A DNA stretch of 64,000 nucleotides, from NCBI RefSeq assembly GCF_014237835.1, contig NZ_JACJVI010000011.1:62001-126000 (forward strand). Direction: 5' to 3'. The position numbers were made by a program, and so were the translations under genes. This stretch comes from Rhizobium sp. AQ_MP (GTDB taxonomy: Bacteria > Pseudomonadota > Alphaproteobacteria > Rhizobiales > Rhizobiaceae). Shown here in pieces: positions 61,779 through 64,000 of the stretch. The notes under the pieces are model-generated. The model had not been told where the DNA came from, made no database searches, and was given only the letters and a program-made list of their open reading frames with translations. Position 1 is the first letter of the stretch. Every line of letters starts with the position of its first letter.

Positions 61779-62026
61779 GGGGTCCTCGGTCTTTGATTTT
61801 CTGTCGCCCGTGACTACTCTGAAAGCCTCAGATGGGCAATGCCGGCCATCAAATCAAGCCGGCTTAATGCAGATGTGACCCCGCGCGGGTGGCCCAAAAA
61901 AAGACTGCCGTGAAAAAATATCGGCGATGTTTTGTAAATGATTTCACCCTAAAAAAAGGGTGTAGAATTTTAGGAGGATCCGAATTTCGGCGCCGAACGA
62001 GGGCCGGTTCGGGCAAGGAATGACCG

Positions 62027-63310
62027 TTGCTGCTCGCCAGGAAACATGAACCAGATTCGGACGCCCAATCGCTTTCCACGATTTCCTGGCACTCGAGCAG
62101 CGGTCTGCCGCCGCCTCCGGTCATCGCAACGCTGTCGCCGTCCTCTGTCGCGGATATAGAACACCTTCGCAATTTTTCTGTTTGCTTTCTTGATTGCGCT
62201 GACAGGGGTTCGATTGAGGACGTCTTGGAGCTGCGCGCCATCTGCGGCGATACACTTTTTATCGTGGCCGTCACCGGAGCGGTGAGTGCCGAAGTGCATG
62301 CTGCACTGTTCGATGCCGGCATCGACGATCTCCTCTCTGAAGAGAGCCCGCAGCATTTGCTGCGCTGTCTGCTGCGGGCCAGGCGTCACCTCACGCTGCT
62401 GCACGCACAGGAACGCAAGCTTGATGCCCTGCAGGACAAGCTCGACGCCTGGCAGGACGGGCTCGACCATCTGCCGACTCCAATCTACATCAAGGATGTG
62501 GCCGGCCGGTATATCGGCTGCAACACGGCATTTAGCCAATTCGTCGGAACAGAGCGCCACCATGTCATAGGCCAGACCCTTGCCGATTTTCTGCCCCATG
62601 ACACTGCAGAGGCTCACCGAGAATCCGATCTCGATGTCATGCGCAGCGGAGGCGTGATCAGGGTAGAGACGGATGTCTGCGTGCCGGACACCGGCATGCG
62701 GCACGTCATGCTGCATAAGGCCTGCATTGCCGCGCCGGATGGTGGTCTTCGCGGGATTGCCGGGGTGCTGATCGACATTACTGAGCGCAAGGAACTGGAG
62801 GCGCGGCTGACGGCCGCTGCCGAGCGCGACCCGCTCACCAATGCCTTCAACCGTCGCAAGTTCTTTCAGGTCGCGGCATCCGCCGTCGAGCGGATCTCGC
62901 AGGGTGAGACGCGCTTTGCCGTCGCCGTCATCGATATCGACCACTTCAAGGTGATCAACGACCAACTGGGGCACGGCGAAGGTGATGTCACGCTTTGCTC
63001 CATCGTCGATACGCTGCGCGCCTATGAGGATGACGGCGTGCTGGTGGCGCGTGCGGGTGGCGAGGAGTTCTTCGCCTTTTTCTCGGGCGAAAACGCGGTT
63101 CAGGCCGAGCAGCTTCTGGAGCGCATGCGCGCCGACATAGCCCGGTATTGTCAGGTGGTCACCGAAATCGGCACTGCCGGCACGATCAGCATCGGCCTTG
63201 CGGATTTCGATCCGATGCAGGAAAGCATTGACCAGGCCCTGCGGCGTGCGGATCTGGCACTCTATCGTGCCAAGCGCGACGGCCGAAACCGCCTGTGCAA
63301 GGCACCCTGA
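62027..63310 (+). CDS. PAS-GGDEF protein, probable diguanylate cyclase
   Basis: 427 residues; the frame has no ATG near its start, and TTG 62027 with AAGGA seven bases upstream is the best candidate. N-terminal about 45-125 looks receiver-like (DIEHLRNFSVCFLDCADRGS, DTLFIVAVTG, LFDAGIDDLL) but lacks a clear phospho-acceptor set. A PAS domain follows (about 140-255, TPIYIKDVAGRYIGCN, ending IDITERKEL). The GGDEF domain has the active signature RAGGEEFFAF and DPLTNAFNRR; no EAL or HD-GYP. It likely makes c-di-GMP, which the PilZ proteins at 14.2-15.2 kb could bind. Confidence 0.9.
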   Translation: MLLARKHEPDSDAQSLSTISWHSSSGLPPPPVIATLSPSSVADIEHLRNFSVCFLDCADRGSIEDVLELRAICGDTLFIVAVTGAVSAEVHAALFDAGIDDLLSEESPQHLLRCLLRARRHLTLLHAQERKLDALQDKLDAWQDGLDHLPTPIYIKDVAGRYIGCNTAFSQFVGTERHHVIGQTLADFLPHDTAEAHRESDLDVMRSGGVIRVETDVCVPDTGMRHVMLHKACIAAPDGGLRGIAGVLIDITERKELEARLTAAAERDPLTNAFNRRKFFQVAASAVERISQGETRFAVAVIDIDHFKVINDQLGHGEGDVTLCSIVDTLRAYEDDGVLVARAGGEEFFAFFSGENAVQAEQLLERMRADIARYCQVVTEIGTAGTISIGLADFDPMQESIDQALRRADLALYRAKRDGRNRLCKAP

Positions 63311-63345
63311 CCGCAGCGGACCACTCCGAGTTCGTCCTGGAGCGC

Positions 63346-64000
63346 TCAGACCGCCGGCGAACGTCGAACCACCACGCCGAGTTCGTCGCTTTCACGAACC
63401 TGACGCAGCTTTTCTTCCGCCTGGGTCGCCTCGCGCTGACGGTTCCACATCGATGCATAAAGCCCATTCTGCTCCAGCAACTCCGAATGACTGCCGCGCT
63501 CGGCAATCTCGCCACCCTTCAGCACGATGATCTCGTCCGCCCCGACCACCGTCGAGAGCCGGTGCGCAATCACCAGCGTCGTGCGGTTCTTCGAGACGAT
63601 GTCGAGCGCCGACTGGATCTCGTGTTCCGTAGTCGTGTCGAGCGCTGACGTCGCCTCATCGAGGATCAGGATCGGCGGCGCCTTCAGCACGGTGCGGGCA
63701 ATGGCAACACGCTGTTTCTCACCACCCGAGAGCTTGAGACCCCGCTCGCCGACCTTGGTGGCAAAGCCTTCCGGGAGTTCCTTGATGAAGTGCGAGATCT
63801 GCGCCACTTCGGCGGCCTGTTCGATCTCCGCATCCGAGGCACCGGGTCGTCCATAGCGGATGTTGTAGGCGATCGTGTCGTTGAACAGAACGGTGTCCTG
63901 CGGGACCATGCCGATGGCCGCTCTCAGCGACTTCTGCGTCACGTCGCGAACATCCTGTCCGTCGATGGTGATCGATCCCTTCTGAACGTCGTAGAAACGA
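63346..64000 (-). CDS. ABC exporter ATP-binding region, Atm1/heavy-metal-tolerance type, 5' part beyond the window
   Basis: The last 218 codons of a gene entering from the right edge. They cover the nucleotide-binding domain after the Walker A: Q-loop [20 protein letters not shown], signature [19 protein letters not shown], Walker [15 protein letters not shown], and H-loop [15 protein letters not shown]. Text [20 protein letters not shown] and [12 protein letters not shown] fits Atm1/HMT1-like half-transporters that export glutathione-linked or Fe-S precursor compounds. Membrane domain is outside the window, so orientation of transport is from family knowledge. Confidence 0.9.
   Translation of the reverse strand, partial: RFYDVQKGSITIDGQDVRDVTQKSLRAAIGMVPQDTVLFNDTIAYNIRYGRPGASDAEIEQAAEVAQISHFIKELPEGFATKVGERGLKLSGGEKQRVAIARTVLKAPPILILDEATSALDTTTEHEIQSALDIVSKNRTTLVIAHRLSTVVGADEIIVLKGGEIAERGSHSELLEQNGLYASMWNRQREATQAEEKLRQVRESDELGVVVRRSPAV

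Noticed and set aside
61945..61962. Hairpin CACCCT-AAAAAA-AGGGTG upstream of the GGDEF gene as a riboswitch or terminator
   Set aside because: A six-pair stem with A-rich loop and no T tract or further conserved structure; too little to call.

Overview
The window looks like chromosomal DNA from an alphaproteobacterium of the order Rhizobiales, most likely family Rhizobiaceae. The basis is high GC with typical rhizobial codon use, alphaproteobacterial porins, a single long RelA/SpoT-type Rsh, the blocks acpS-lepB-rnc-era and pssA-psd, a nadABC operon with a NadQ-type regulator nearby, and DUF2218, DUF3563 and TIGR02301 proteins. The genus cannot be fixed from this sequence alone. No plasmid, phage or CRISPR module is visible.

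Layout. 1-5.4 kb: a glutamine-synthetase-like gene cut by the window edge, divergent from a class III aminotransferase (probable polyamine or amine use), then a ribbon-helix-helix/VapC toxin-antitoxin pair with its own palindrome, an SDR and a TMEM43-like membrane protein. 5.6-14.1 kb: PadR/DUF2218 with a perfect palindromic operator, OsmC, LysR divergent from an aldo/keto reductase, AMP nucleosidase, a 56-residue secreted mini-gene, VOC, DUF2147 and Sel1 proteins, and a HisC-like aminotransferase. 14.2-21 kb: two PilZ-type genes around a nested palindrome, a ferredoxin-reductase-like flavoprotein, a lone tyrosine recombinase, and two near-identical porin genes pointing away from each other around tRNA-Ser(GCT).

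21-40.4 kb is mostly core: hydrolase, soluble lytic transglycosylase, dapA, a soluble double-PAS chemoreceptor and an AraC regulator (sitting between dapA and smpB), smpB, rpoZ, rsh, DUF3563, DUF2062, acpS, lepB, rnc, era, an AbrB-type permease with TetR, and recO. 40.3-43.3 kb is accessory-like: a small minus-strand unit with a readable promoter and a 30-codon ORF, an MFS carrier, a cluster of five palindromic repeats, and a frameshifted GIY-YIG gene whose last codons lie in one of the repeats.

43.3-52.3 kb: MOSC, HD and DUF2339 proteins, then nadA-nadB-nadC for quinolinate and NAD synthesis. A 21-bp inverted repeat lies just before nadA. An unrelated lower-GC gene has been inserted between nadA and nadB. 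52.9-64 kb: MscS channel, a tightly coupled ygfZ / HD / tyrosine phosphatase / NadQ-like operon, small envelope proteins, NUDIX, YedK/SRAP, pssA-psd (phosphatidylserine to phosphatidylethanolamine), a PAS-GGDEF protein, and the C-terminus of an Atm1-type ABC exporter.

The best leads are: (i) the NadQ-like regulator and the nadA operator within 7 kb of it; (ii) the foreign gene inside nadABC; (iii) the small transcription unit at 40.35-40.89 kb; (iv) the strong terminator hairpin lying 22 bases before the rsh start codon; and (v) the inverted porin pair around tRNA-Ser. All functional names come from reading motifs by eye; no database search was run.
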